A DNA stretch of 12,825 bases from Candidatus Bathyarchaeota archaeon (lineage in GTDB: Archaea; Thermoproteota; Bathyarchaeia; 40CM-2-53-6): assembly GCA_005888675.1 (NCBI GenBank), contig VBBA01000156.1, positions 1 through 12,825 of the forward strand, read 5' to 3'. The notes beneath the pieces were generated by a model. The model searched no databases. It worked only from the letters and a program-made list of their open reading frames with translations, and was not told where the DNA came from. Position 1 is the first letter of the stretch. Every line of letters begins with the position of its first letter. The position numbers were made by a program, and so were the translations under genes. This document shows positions 1 to 6,900 of this stretch, piece after piece.

Positions 1-362
1 GTTGAGGTGATTAAGGGCATGATCAGCAACCAGTTAGGGATACGATTGGTCCTGGTCCTCAATGGGGTCAGGGAACTCACGTAGCCGCCTTTTCCGAGGA
101 AAGCAACCAGAAAACAAGCTGCGTACAACGATAGTGCCAAGACCGTAACTACGTACAGGTTCAATGTCAGGGGAATTCGGAAGAATAGGAAGAAGAATTC
201 GAGGTGCTGTATCGAGTAAGTGTTCACCATGTCCTTGCTGAGCTGGCTGGAGGTCAGCAGCACAACGCCGAGTATCAGAGTGAGAAAGTAGAGGAGGATT
301 GAAGGGATGGATATTGCTTCGACAGCGTATTTTCCGGGAAAGAGTTCCCGGGATTTGCTCAT
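1..362 (-). CDS. Membrane protein, N-terminal part (runs off the left edge)
   Basis: The reading frame opens with ATG at 362-360 and stays open to base 1, giving about 120 residues of an incomplete protein. A charged N-terminus (MSKSRELFPGKY) is followed by a hydrophobic helix at about residues 17-38, a second at about 66-89, and a possible third starting near the window edge with PNWLLIMPLI. It is therefore a multi-pass membrane protein. The start lies only 13 bases after the metK stop, so it is probably the last or a later gene of the metK transcript. I do not recognise the family with certainty; the pattern of two N-terminal helices followed by a PNWL-type segment reminds me of the N-terminal part of archaeal CPBP-type intramembrane proteases, but the catalytic region would lie outside the window, so this is only a suggestion. 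No clear Shine-Dalgarno sequence precedes the start. Confidence 0.7.
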   Translation of the reverse strand, partial: MSKSRELFPGKYAVEAISIPSILLYFLTLILGVVLLTSSQLSKDMVNTYSIQHLEFFFLFFRIPLTLNLYVVTVLALSLYAACFLVAFLGKGGYVSSLTPLRTRTNRIPNWLLIMPLITS

Positions 363-375
363 TGTCTTAGGAGTA

Positions 376-1581
376 TTAGCAGATTGCCATCTTTCCTTGC
401 GTGAGCCGCTTTGAAAAGTCGTCTATGTTGTTGAGCTCGGCTTTCACAATGTCGTTGATAGGCTTTGAGACAGTCTTGACGTCTACTCCTTTCTCAAGAA
501 CAAGTTCAATTCCGACTCCTTTGGGATTGTTTATTGGTCGGCCAATCTGGCTGACGAGCCATACATAGACCTCCTGCAGACCTGAGACCTTCTGGTAGAT
601 GTGCTCGGCTATTTCGTAGCTGAGTAAGTTGTAGATTTTTCCTACATGGCTTACTGGGTTCTTTCCTGCTGCAGCCTCGGAGCATGTGGGCCGGTTCAGT
701 GGGATTAGTCCGTTGACCCTGTTGCCTCTTCCAACTTGTCCGCCATCGCCGTCATCCGCCGATGTTCCCAGAACTGTAAGGTACATTCCTCCCATGCCCC
801 TTCCTCTCTTGTCGAGAGTGTTGACGGATATATCCACGGACTTGGCCTTCGTTCTTGACTTGACGAATCTTGTGACTTCCTCTGTGATCTCCGCTTTTCG
901 TTTGAAATACTGATCCTCATTCTCGATGAATCGGTCGACAAAAGCCTGGGCTATCGTGAGGTCCAACTTGTCCTTTTCTCTGAAAGCCATTATCTTGACG
1001 TCTTCACCTGTCTCTGGGTATTCCTTCTTGATGCTTGGACTATTGAGGAAACGTTCTGTTTGGAGAACTATTTTTTCCGTGTCCGTCATTGGTGCGTATC
1101 CGACCGCGGCGGAGGTGTCGTTTGCACCGAGATAGCGTCCTTTCCGTTTGAAAATGTCTGTTAATGCCTCAGATCCATGGGCAAGCTCGACCTGATACTT
1201 TACGTGTCTGTCCGGGTCGACGAACCTGAGATTCTTCTTGAACCACTTCTTCGCCGTATCAACAGCGATCTCTTCGACGGGAATGGGTTTTCCGTCCACA
1301 TCGAATGTGGCACGGTCTCCGAATACCAGAAGCATTGGGCGTACGACCTCGCCGCCCGTGAATTTTCTTCTGACCTCTCCTGCAGCCAGGAGTGCCTTGT
1401 CGATATTATGATGGAGCACCGTCCCGTAGCTCTTGATATATTCCTTGGACAACGCAACGGATACCTCGTTCATCACCGCGTCACAAATATGGTCAGGATG
1501 CCCCAAGCCCTTCCTTTCCACAATCTCCAGCTCCTGCTGGTCGACAGGAACCTGTCTCAATTGACTAATGACAATACCCAT
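376..1581 (-). CDS. metK: S-adenosylmethionine synthetase, archaeal type
   Basis: This 401-residue protein makes S-adenosylmethionine from methionine and ATP in the cytoplasm, supplying methyl groups for RNA, protein and cofactor methylation. It belongs to the archaeal methionine adenosyltransferase family, only distantly similar to bacterial MetK. Diagnostic stretches are ERKGLGHPDHICD (about residues 22-34), HHNIDKALLAAGE (about 57-69), the glycine/aspartate-rich GTSADDGDGGQVGRGNR (about 272-288) and SEAAAGKNPVSHVGKIYN (about 301-318). Its length matches the usual roughly 400 residues of the family and both ends look intact. ATG at 1581-1579 gives the family's normal short N-terminus. A weak TATA-like TTCTAAACG lies about 37 bases upstream, and no strong Shine-Dalgarno sequence is seen. 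The gene is 123 bp downstream of the GTPase and 13 bp upstream of the membrane protein gene. Confidence 0.97.
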   Translation of the reverse strand: MGIVISQLRQVPVDQQELEIVERKGLGHPDHICDAVMNEVSVALSKEYIKSYGTVLHHNIDKALLAAGEVRRKFTGGEVVRPMLLVFGDRATFDVDGKPIPVEEIAVDTAKKWFKKNLRFVDPDRHVKYQVELAHGSEALTDIFKRKGRYLGANDTSAAVGYAPMTDTEKIVLQTERFLNSPSIKKEYPETGEDVKIMAFREKDKLDLTIAQAFVDRFIENEDQYFKRKAEITEEVTRFVKSRTKAKSVDISVNTLDKRGRGMGGMYLTVLGTSADDGDGGQVGRGNRVNGLIPLNRPTCSEAAAGKNPVSHVGKIYNLLSYEIAEHIYQKVSGLQEVYVWLVSQIGRPINNPKGVGIELVLEKGVDVKTVSKPINDIVKAELNNIDDFSKRLTQGKMAIC

Positions 1582-1704
1582 CTCTACTATCTACCCAATC
1601 TCCAAATGCTCATACGTTTAGAAGCTGATCGTTTTGCGTTTTCGGCCGGCCGCCATTATTAACGTTTGTTAGGTTTATTCTGCAAGGAATACTGTAATCT
1701 TGGT

Positions 1705-2916
1705 TTACTGCCTTCTCATCGCAGCTACAATCGAGATTATGTCTCTATCATGCAACACATATTCCGAGGGTAATCGAAGGCCGTTTCTGACATCCATTGC
1801 GTAAAGCATCTTCGCCCCCAATTCGGAGTGTATCTGCTTTGCTAAGTCCCTAGCTGTGTAATCGTACGGAACTAGGAAGGCGTCTGGCAGGACATTGCCC
1901 TTGCGGTCAGAAAAGCTCTTGGGATCTTCTACAGGGTAGACCGTGTTCATCCCGAGGAGTTTGAAGACACAACTGTTCAACGAGAATTGTACACCCGTCC
2001 GCATTAGCTTATTCATTACTCTCTGTTGGACATAGGCTAGGGCCCATGCTTGATCCTTTGTAATTCTGGACTCCTCCTTGACTTTGAACGATTCCTCGCC
2101 GGGGACGTACTCTATGAATCCCTTCTCCTCAGCACGTTTCAAAGCCAATTCTGCCTCGCTGCATACTGGTATCACTAGTTGATTCTTGAATTCATCCCGC
2201 AATCTTTCAAAATTCTGCTCTGCGCACGGCAGGTCCATCTTGTTCGCGATGATGACTGTTGGTTTGGATATCTCTCGAACTTTTTCCGCGAATTTTCTTG
2301 AGTCTTCGTCCTTCCATTCGGCGGGATGCTTGGATTCCAATCCTGCCGTTTGGAGGGCCTGTTGTGTATGTCTAGGAAGCACTCCAATCCCGACAAGTTC
2401 TCTTCCTATCGGATCTGCGTACGAGTCCTTACCGGTCGTGTGCTTCTTTGCGCGTTGTAGAGCTCGATCGACCGCTACTTTGAACCATAGTATCAGTTCT
2501 TCTTCAATGTCGTATGCGTCTAGGATCGGATTTCCCATCCCGGGCTTTGTGATCTTTCCTTCCTCGTCAACACTTCCCGATGCGTCTACGACGTGTAGTA
2601 AGGCATCTGCCTGTGATACAACATTGAGAAATTGTGTACCCAGGCCTCTTCCGGCCCATGCTCCTTTGATCAGGCCGGGAAGATCCAGGATGTCTACGGG
2701 AATGAATCGCCAGCCGTCGAGGCATGATGAATTTACGGGCTTATCGGTCAAACCGAGTTCTCGACAAACACAGAGTGTCTGGACGCGTCCAGTTCCAAGA
2801 TTCGGTTTCTTCGTCGTGAAAGGATAGTTTGACACTTCAGCCGTAGAGGATGTAGATGCGTTGAAGAATGTGGTCTTCCCGGTGTTAGTCTTCCCAACTA
2901 TTCCGACCCTTAGCAA
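1705..2916 (-). CDS. Obg/YchF-related GTPase with TGS domain
   Basis: A 403-residue TRAFAC-class GTPase of the archaeal Obg/YchF-like group, often annotated as redox-regulated ATPase YchF. Such proteins are thought to act with the ribosome, though the archaeal role is not settled. The G1 loop is GKTNTGKTT (residues 8-16), switch II is DILDLPGLIKGA with the following glycine-rich GRGLGTQFLN, and G4 is NKMDLP. A TGS domain closes the protein (roughly residues 318-400, including DRKGNVLPDAFLVP). The G4 motif NKxD is that of a guanine-specific enzyme, unlike the NxxE of bacterial and eukaryotic YchF/Ola1, so the ATPase label would be misleading here. The start is TTG at 2916-2914: an in-frame TAG lies eight codons upstream, no ATG lies between, and GAGGT is placed seven bases before it. 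Confidence 0.93.
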   Translation of the reverse strand: MLRVGIVGKTNTGKTTFFNASTSSTAEVSNYPFTTKKPNLGTGRVQTLCVCRELGLTDKPVNSSCLDGWRFIPVDILDLPGLIKGAWAGRGLGTQFLNVVSQADALLHVVDASGSVDEEGKITKPGMGNPILDAYDIEEELILWFKVAVDRALQRAKKHTTGKDSYADPIGRELVGIGVLPRHTQQALQTAGLESKHPAEWKDEDSRKFAEKVREISKPTVIIANKMDLPCAEQNFERLRDEFKNQLVIPVCSEAELALKRAEEKGFIEYVPGEESFKVKEESRITKDQAWALAYVQQRVMNKLMRTGVQFSLNSCVFKLLGMNTVYPVEDPKSFSDRKGNVLPDAFLVPYDYTARDLAKQIHSELGAKMLYAMDVRNGLRLPSEYVLHDRDIISIVAAMRRQ

Positions 2917-2923
2917 TCTCCTG

Positions 2924-2928
2924 ACCTC
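2924..2928 (-). promoter_or_regulatory. Shine-Dalgarno sequence of the Obg/YchF-like GTPase
   Basis: On the minus strand GAGGT stands seven bases before the TTG start. It decides the start, because no ATG or GTG is available between the upstream in-frame stop and the G1 loop. Confidence 0.6.
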
Positions 2929-2954
2929 GATCGAATGATCCTAATTATCAGCCG

Positions 2955-2967
2955 AATATTTCTACCG
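2955..2967 (-). promoter_or_regulatory. Possible TATA promoter of the GTPase gene
   Basis: Read on the minus strand this stretch gives a GTAGAAATATTC-like box in the 103-bp gap between the winged-helix gene and the GTPase gene. It lies about 45 bases before the TTG, leaving room for a short leader that contains the Shine-Dalgarno sequence. The assignment rests on AT-rich composition and spacing only. Confidence 0.3.
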
Positions 2968-3019
2968 GTTCCTTCTCATCTCTATGGGCAGTTCAAGTCA
3001 CTTTCCGAAAATTTGTCGG

Positions 3020-3256
3020 TTAGAGGTGCCTTATTTTCTCATAGAATTCTATCAGGTTCCTCGCAGCCAGATTTTCCTCGTTAAGAGCGAAAATCTTCAT
3101 TCCCTTCCCGTAGGGTTCGAACAGGATGATTCGACTCTTGACTAGGGGTTCGGCAATTCTAGCTATTGTGGAAGGTGATACGTCCAACACTCTGGCAAGT
3201 CCGGCCTGATTGAACACCTTCTGCCGGTTCTGCAGCAGATGTTCGACTAATCGCAC
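3020..3256 (-). CDS. Small winged-helix DNA-binding protein, start uncertain
   Basis: From GTG at 3256-3254 the product is 78 residues. It has a helix-turn-helix core (VFNQAGLARVLDVSPSTIARIAEPLVKSR; the recognition helix includes SPSTIARI), a wing (ILFEPYGKGMKIFALN) and a C-terminal helix, as in single-domain archaeal winged-helix regulators. The frame, however, stays open and protein-like for 20 codons further upstream (about 3316), adding residues such as LRLLDIFQSKAQ, which look like the first helix of this fold. That part contains no ATG, GTG or TTG: the candidates are CTG at 3292 or 3286 and ATT at 3277. The frame is bounded upstream by the TAA of pyrH itself, so the two genes are in the same frame. 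The gene sits directly behind pyrH and is probably co-transcribed; no target can be deduced. Confidence 0.75.
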   Translation of the reverse strand: MRLVEHLLQNRQKVFNQAGLARVLDVSPSTIARIAEPLVKSRIILFEPYGKGMKIFALNEENLAARNLIEFYEKIRHL

Positions 3257-3316
3257 CTGTGCTTTCGATTGGAAAATGTCGAGCAGTCTCAGCGTTCCAT
3301 CCTTCGTACAGAATGA

Positions 3317-3997
3317 TTAGTCATACACTACGAGTGTACCCATGTCCTTGCCCTTAATCGCGTCAAGGATGTTTTCTGGATTCGAGAGTGAGACAAACCT
3401 TGTAGGTATCCTAGATCTTTCTAGGATCTTTACTGCAAGGGGATCGAGAAGCTCGTACCGTCCAGCGAAGACTCTACCCGCCATCGCCAATTCCAGAAGT
3501 TTTCCAACATGTATTGTTCTCAGAAGCTTGGCCCTTGGGTTCTTTTTCGGGTCCTCCGTGTAGACTCCGTCGACATCAGTGGCGTTGACTAGAATTTTTG
3601 CTCGCGTTATTTCGGCCGCGAGTGTGGCTACGGCATTTGTGGATTGACCTGGTTGGAGCCCACCCATTACGACGACTCCGTTCGCTCTAACTAGCTCTGG
3701 GAGTCGGGTCAGGCTTCTTGCGCTCACGGCGGCCGTTTCTCCTTCGAAGGCAACGCGTAGGAGTTCCGCGTTGGCCCGGGTTATCTGGATACCCAAGAGG
3801 TCACAGGTAGACTCTTCAGCTCCAAGTTTTCTTGCGGCGTTGATGTACGTACGTGCATTCTCTCCACCGCCCGCCACCAATACAAGCTGATTGTTCTCGT
3901 CCACGAATCGGGTCAGAGCGCTAGCCATATGTTTGATGGTAGAGGGGTCAGGATCCCGCCCGAATAGAGCGCCACCGAGCTTTACAACGGCCTTCAA
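3317..3997 (-). CDS. pyrH: UMP kinase, archaeal amino-acid-kinase family
   Basis: The 226-residue enzyme phosphorylates UMP to UDP with ATP, a late step of pyrimidine nucleotide synthesis in the cytoplasm. The N-terminal KLGGALFG (residues 6-13) is the phosphate-binding start of the amino-acid-kinase fold, followed by VAGGGENARTYI (about 41-52), LLGIQITRANAELL, the strongly diagnostic GGLQPGQSTNAVA (about 111-123), NATDVDGVYTEDP and YELLDPLAVKI (near 180-190). The set matches archaeal PyrH rather than the longer bacterial enzyme or isopentenyl phosphate kinase. The start is TTG at 3997-3995, directly before KAVVKLGG; no ATG or GTG precedes it in frame in the intergenic region. A strong TATA box about 36 bases upstream suggests a very short leader, consistent with the lack of a good Shine-Dalgarno sequence. 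Confidence 0.93.
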   Translation of the reverse strand: MKAVVKLGGALFGRDPDPSTIKHMASALTRFVDENNQLVLVAGGGENARTYINAARKLGAEESTCDLLGIQITRANAELLRVAFEGETAAVSARSLTRLPELVRANGVVVMGGLQPGQSTNAVATLAAEITRAKILVNATDVDGVYTEDPKKNPRAKLLRTIHVGKLLELAMAGRVFAGRYELLDPLAVKILERSRIPTRFVSLSNPENILDAIKGKDMGTLVVYD

Positions 3998-4028
3998 AAT
4001 CTGCTCGGTGTGGTTGAAGATGGAGTCG

Positions 4029-4037
4029 GTATATAGC
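4029..4037 (-). promoter_or_regulatory. TATA box of pyrH
   Basis: The minus strand reads GCTATATAC between the stop of the 415-residue membrane protein and the TTG of pyrH. The box centre is about 36 bases before the start codon. With the usual archaeal 25-base spacing, transcription would begin about ten bases before the TTG, leaving no room for a normal leader. Confidence 0.5.
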
Positions 4038-4071
4038 GTGGACGGGAAGATTCCAAAGGGGGCTCGACGCT

Positions 4072-5319
4072 TTACTCAGAGTCTTCATCGAGAGATGCCT
4101 CATCTTCTCCGTCGTCGGAAGATTCAAGCCTCTCCCCCGCCTTCTCATCCTCATCGTCATTATTTTCTGCTTTGAGATTGCCCTCTTGATCCTCCTCCTC
4201 ATCCTTCGCCACTCGTTTGTTACTGGCTTTGGGATTCGCCGGCGTCGGCGCGAGGGTTGCGGGTTTCTGAGTGGTTTGTTGGGGCGCAAGTGGAGCTGGG
4301 GGTCTGGGAAGCTGGAACAACTGGCCGATTGATGGACTTGGAGTGTTCGGTTTTGAGGGGACAATAAATCGCCCAGTACTTTGGGCCTGAGGAGGTGTGA
4401 ATTTGCTTGTCGGCCTGGCTTGTGCTGGAACACCTAGTTTCGGCGCATTTTGTTGAGGTGTCAAAGGCTTGAGATTGACTTGTTGAGTCGTTGGAAGTTG
4501 CACTACTGCTCCTGTTATTACGCTAACAGGAGGGGTTTTCGGTGCTGGCATCGGAATGTATGGTGGACGTCCACTGGAAGACAGGGTCGTCGGTGCGGCC
4601 AGGGGGACGACAGGTCTCCTCAATGGTTGTATGGAGGTGGATATTATTCCCCTAGTTTCCAAGGTCTTTCTAGGGCTGTCCTCCCACTTCTGAGCTTCGA
4701 ATTGGGGGGAAGACCTTGGTAACGGTCTGTCCTCCCTTCTATCAAATGAAGTCGATTGGACTGGAAGCGTTCGGATCTCCGTTTGTAGCGGCTGCTCAAC
4801 GGGCGGTCTGCTTCGTTGCGTTGTTACTGGAGCAGGAGAGGTGGTCATTGTTTGAGGCCCAGCTTCGATTGGTATGCGGAATGCCTTCTCCCATGAGCTA
4901 GGCCGTAGTAGGTCGTTGTTTACTGTGCCGGTTGAGGCCGGCAACTGTGGAGGAGTGATGACTGTCGTCTGCGTAATCATACCTGTCGCGGGGTTGTCGA
5001 CCCTTATCTCAGCAATCTGGGCCTCTAGGAATAAGTTTCTCTTCATCAAGCTCTCAAGCATTTGTAGCGCCCGCTCCAGTTTCATTCCTGGTCTTAGGCC
5101 TCGATCGAACTTGAGAGCGACTGCGATCGCGAAGACGGCTATTATGACTATTATCGAGATATCGATTGTCGTATAGGAAACCTGTGGAAACCTGCTGAGC
5201 TCGTTCAAGAGACCCTCGCTGACGGTCGGATTGTTCGCGTAGATGAGGAAGAGCCAGTAAGTCAACCAACCAAGAATTGCCGTTTCCAGGGCGACGAGTT
5301 TGACAAGCAGTTTTCTCAA
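4072..5319 (-). CDS. Two-helix membrane protein with long Pro/Thr/Gln-rich tail and acidic end
   Basis: I do not recognise a family for this 415-residue protein. It begins with a hydrophobic helix (about residues 8-27), a loop of some 23 residues, a second hydrophobic helix (about 51-69) and a charged, probably helical stretch (about 76-106, KLERALQMLESLMKRNLFLEA). The rest, about 260 residues, is low-complexity and rich in Pro, Thr, Gln and Ser, with almost no predicted order. The last 44 residues are strongly acidic (runs such as DEEEDQEG and NNDDEDE). Both helices and the basic residues after the second suggest an anchored hairpin with the tail in the cytoplasm. TTG at 5319-5317 is the best start I find; no Shine-Dalgarno sequence is visible, but GTAATTTC about 33 bases upstream could be a TATA box for a nearly leaderless message. 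It follows two genes of the same architecture. Confidence 0.82.
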   Translation of the reverse strand: MRKLLVKLVALETAILGWLTYWLFLIYANNPTVSEGLLNELSRFPQVSYTTIDISIIVIIAVFAIAVALKFDRGLRPGMKLERALQMLESLMKRNLFLEAQIAEIRVDNPATGMITQTTVITPPQLPASTGTVNNDLLRPSSWEKAFRIPIEAGPQTMTTSPAPVTTQRSRPPVEQPLQTEIRTLPVQSTSFDRREDRPLPRSSPQFEAQKWEDSPRKTLETRGIISTSIQPLRRPVVPLAAPTTLSSSGRPPYIPMPAPKTPPVSVITGAVVQLPTTQQVNLKPLTPQQNAPKLGVPAQARPTSKFTPPQAQSTGRFIVPSKPNTPSPSIGQLFQLPRPPAPLAPQQTTQKPATLAPTPANPKASNKRVAKDEEEDQEGNLKAENNDDEDEKAGERLESSDDGEDEASLDEDSE

Positions 5320-5388
5320 TGCTTTCTTACAGCCCCGGGACTCTCTCTGAAATTACGGGTCGCTTGTGAGGCCCTTGATTCGGTGGAG

Positions 5389-5436
5389 TCTAAGGCTTGT
5401 TGTAACCATTTTGCCTGGCGGGTGGTCAGCCTTAGA
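5389..5436 (-). repeat. Inverted repeat behind the 483-residue gene
   Basis: A perfect 9-base inverted repeat (TCTAAGGCT at 5389-5397 against AGCCTTAGA at 5428-5436) encloses 30 bases, which contain a further short complementary pair (ACCA/TGGT in the minus-strand RNA). It begins 13 bases after the stop codon of the 483-residue gene and lies before the possible promoter of the 415-residue gene. It is not followed by a T-run, so it is not a standard terminator; an RNA-processing or stability element is possible. Confidence 0.4.
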
Positions 5437-5448
5437 GAGGGTATACTC

Positions 5449-6900
5449 TTACTGCTCATCTCTAATCCTGTCTCTCCTAAGCGTTTTCAATATAGTATCC
5501 AGCGCTGTATCCCAATCCATGTCGGAGCCACCGGCTCCTGTCGCGGGTTCTGTTGAAGATTGACCAGTCTCTGATGCAGTAGTCTCTTCGGGGAGTCTCT
5601 GTGACAGCGGTTCACGCCGCACTTGTTGCGAGTCGAGTGATTGTGGTCGTGAGGATAATGTCGGGCGTTCTCCGGATGGACCTGCACCCTGTGAGGGTGT
5701 CCACTGGTTTGAAGTCATTGGTCTCGGCGCGTTTTGGGAGGGCGGTAGTTGCGAAGGCCCCGGCTCCGGCCTAAATTGCCGAGGTACCCCAACAGGGCCG
5801 AGCACTCCAGGTCTTGTCTGGCCTTGGCCGGGCATTTGTTGATAGGACTGCGGAGGTCTTGGCGCACCCGGCGGAAGTGGCCGCGCGGTGAAAGGCCCTG
5901 GTGGAGGCCTCATCGGGTTTCCTGGAGGAGTGGAAGGTCCGGGAGGTAACGGTCTTTGTTGAGGTTGTGGTACCGGAGACGTTTGCGGTTGTCCATACGG
6001 TCTGACCGGTTGCCACTTTTGTGAGGAATCGAAATCCGGCCTTTGTTGTTGCTGGCCGGATGTTTGTGGAGGCAACGGTTGGGTGAAGCCGGGTTGGTTC
6101 TGAGGCTGAGGCTGCCACTTTTGAGGCACCGGAGAAAAAACTGTCCCTGGTGTTGACTTTTCACTCGCGCCCTGCAACGGCCTAGGGGTTTGTTGGGGTG
6201 AGGCCGTTGGCTGAGATCTTGCTGGAAACTCGGTGCCCGGTTTAGGAAATGGTCTAGTTAAGTCCGGTTTCCGGTCGGTTGATTGAGATTCTGGTCGCCA
6301 AGGGGGGGTAGCTTGTCTCGGAACCAAAGATGGTGGAGAGGATTCAACCTTCCCTTGCGAAATTGCAGGGGAGGATGATGATGGAGTGGGCACCTCTCTT
6401 CTTAGGAGCTGGGGCTGCGATTGACCTGGCCCTAGTTGAGGCGAGCCAGCGGGTTTCGAACTGGCAGACCAAGATAATGTGGGAGTACTTTGTTTCGAAA
6501 CGCTCGGCGAGCCGGACTTTGACGATATCGCTGGTGGAACTGCGTATGCTACGTGCTTAGGAATTTGGCTTGGGGCAGCTCCGGATGGCATGTTTTTTCC
6601 TGCTTGCGACAATCCAGAAGGTTCTGTGGTCGCTGAGGGGAATCTTGGCCTAGGAAACCTTGACTTCGGCAGTTTGCTGGATATTCCTTGATCGATGGGA
6701 TGTTTCCTCTTGAGGAAGATGTATCCCAAGCTTGAGCCTCCGCCGACTCCGAGGGTCAGGATTAGGTATGGACCGATCTGCCCCAGAGTAAGATCGACGT
6801 AGTTCTTGAAGGGCTGGTCGTAAAAGTAGTTGTTTATGAGCCATAGGGCGAGGAGAAAGTTCAGCATGAGTGACCCGATGAGTGGCAAACTCTTTGTCAA
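5449..6900 (-). CDS. Two-helix membrane protein with very long Pro/Gln/Ser-rich tail
   Basis: This 483-residue protein has no family I can name. Two hydrophobic helices (about residues 5-24 and 38-63) are joined by a short aromatic/Asn-rich loop (NNYFYDQPFKNY) and followed by the basic LKRKHP, which places the remainder in the cytoplasm by the positive-inside rule. From about residue 70 to 455 the chain is disordered, dominated by Pro, Gln, Ser and Gly, with imperfect repeats (two QKWQP, two RPLPPG, several PVPQ). The last 24 residues differ sharply: DMDWDTALDTILKTLRRDRI looks like an amphipathic helix and may be a docking motif. The start is TTG at 6900-6898, overlapping the TGA of the preceding gene as TTGA, with a near-perfect Shine-Dalgarno sequence seven bases before it. 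This implies translational coupling with the 111-residue gene. Confidence 0.85.
   Translation of the reverse strand: MTKSLPLIGSLMLNFLLALWLINNYFYDQPFKNYVDLTLGQIGPYLILTLGVGGGSSLGYIFLKRKHPIDQGISSKLPKSRFPRPRFPSATTEPSGLSQAGKNMPSGAAPSQIPKHVAYAVPPAISSKSGSPSVSKQSTPTLSWSASSKPAGSPQLGPGQSQPQLLRREVPTPSSSSPAISQGKVESSPPSLVPRQATPPWRPESQSTDRKPDLTRPFPKPGTEFPARSQPTASPQQTPRPLQGASEKSTPGTVFSPVPQKWQPQPQNQPGFTQPLPPQTSGQQQQRPDFDSSQKWQPVRPYGQPQTSPVPQPQQRPLPPGPSTPPGNPMRPPPGPFTARPLPPGAPRPPQSYQQMPGQGQTRPGVLGPVGVPRQFRPEPGPSQLPPSQNAPRPMTSNQWTPSQGAGPSGERPTLSSRPQSLDSQQVRREPLSQRLPEETTASETGQSSTEPATGAGGSDMDWDTALDTILKTLRRDRIRDEQ

Noticed and set aside
1643..1654. GC-rich palindrome (GGCCGGCC) upstream of metK as a terminator
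   Set aside because: It is short, lies before rather than behind a gene stop by tens of bases, and no T-run follows in the direction of transcription.
1177..1662. Plus-strand open frame opposite metK
   Set aside because: It lies almost fully over the well-conserved 5' part of metK; its residues show no recognisable domain.
2186..2827. Long open frame (213 codons) on the plus strand opposite the GTPase gene
   Set aside because: It is antisense to a gene with clear GTPase motifs throughout, and its translation is serine/proline-rich with no family signature.
3948..4433. Arg-rich minus-strand frame overlapping the end of the 415-residue protein
   Set aside because: It is an alternative frame of low-complexity coding sequence, and its composition reflects codon shift rather than a real protein.
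5700..6300. Repetitive GGTTG/CCGG-rich sequence that might suggest a CRISPR array or tandem repeat
   Set aside because: The repeats are irregular in length and sequence and are explained by Pro/Gln codons of the 483-residue protein.
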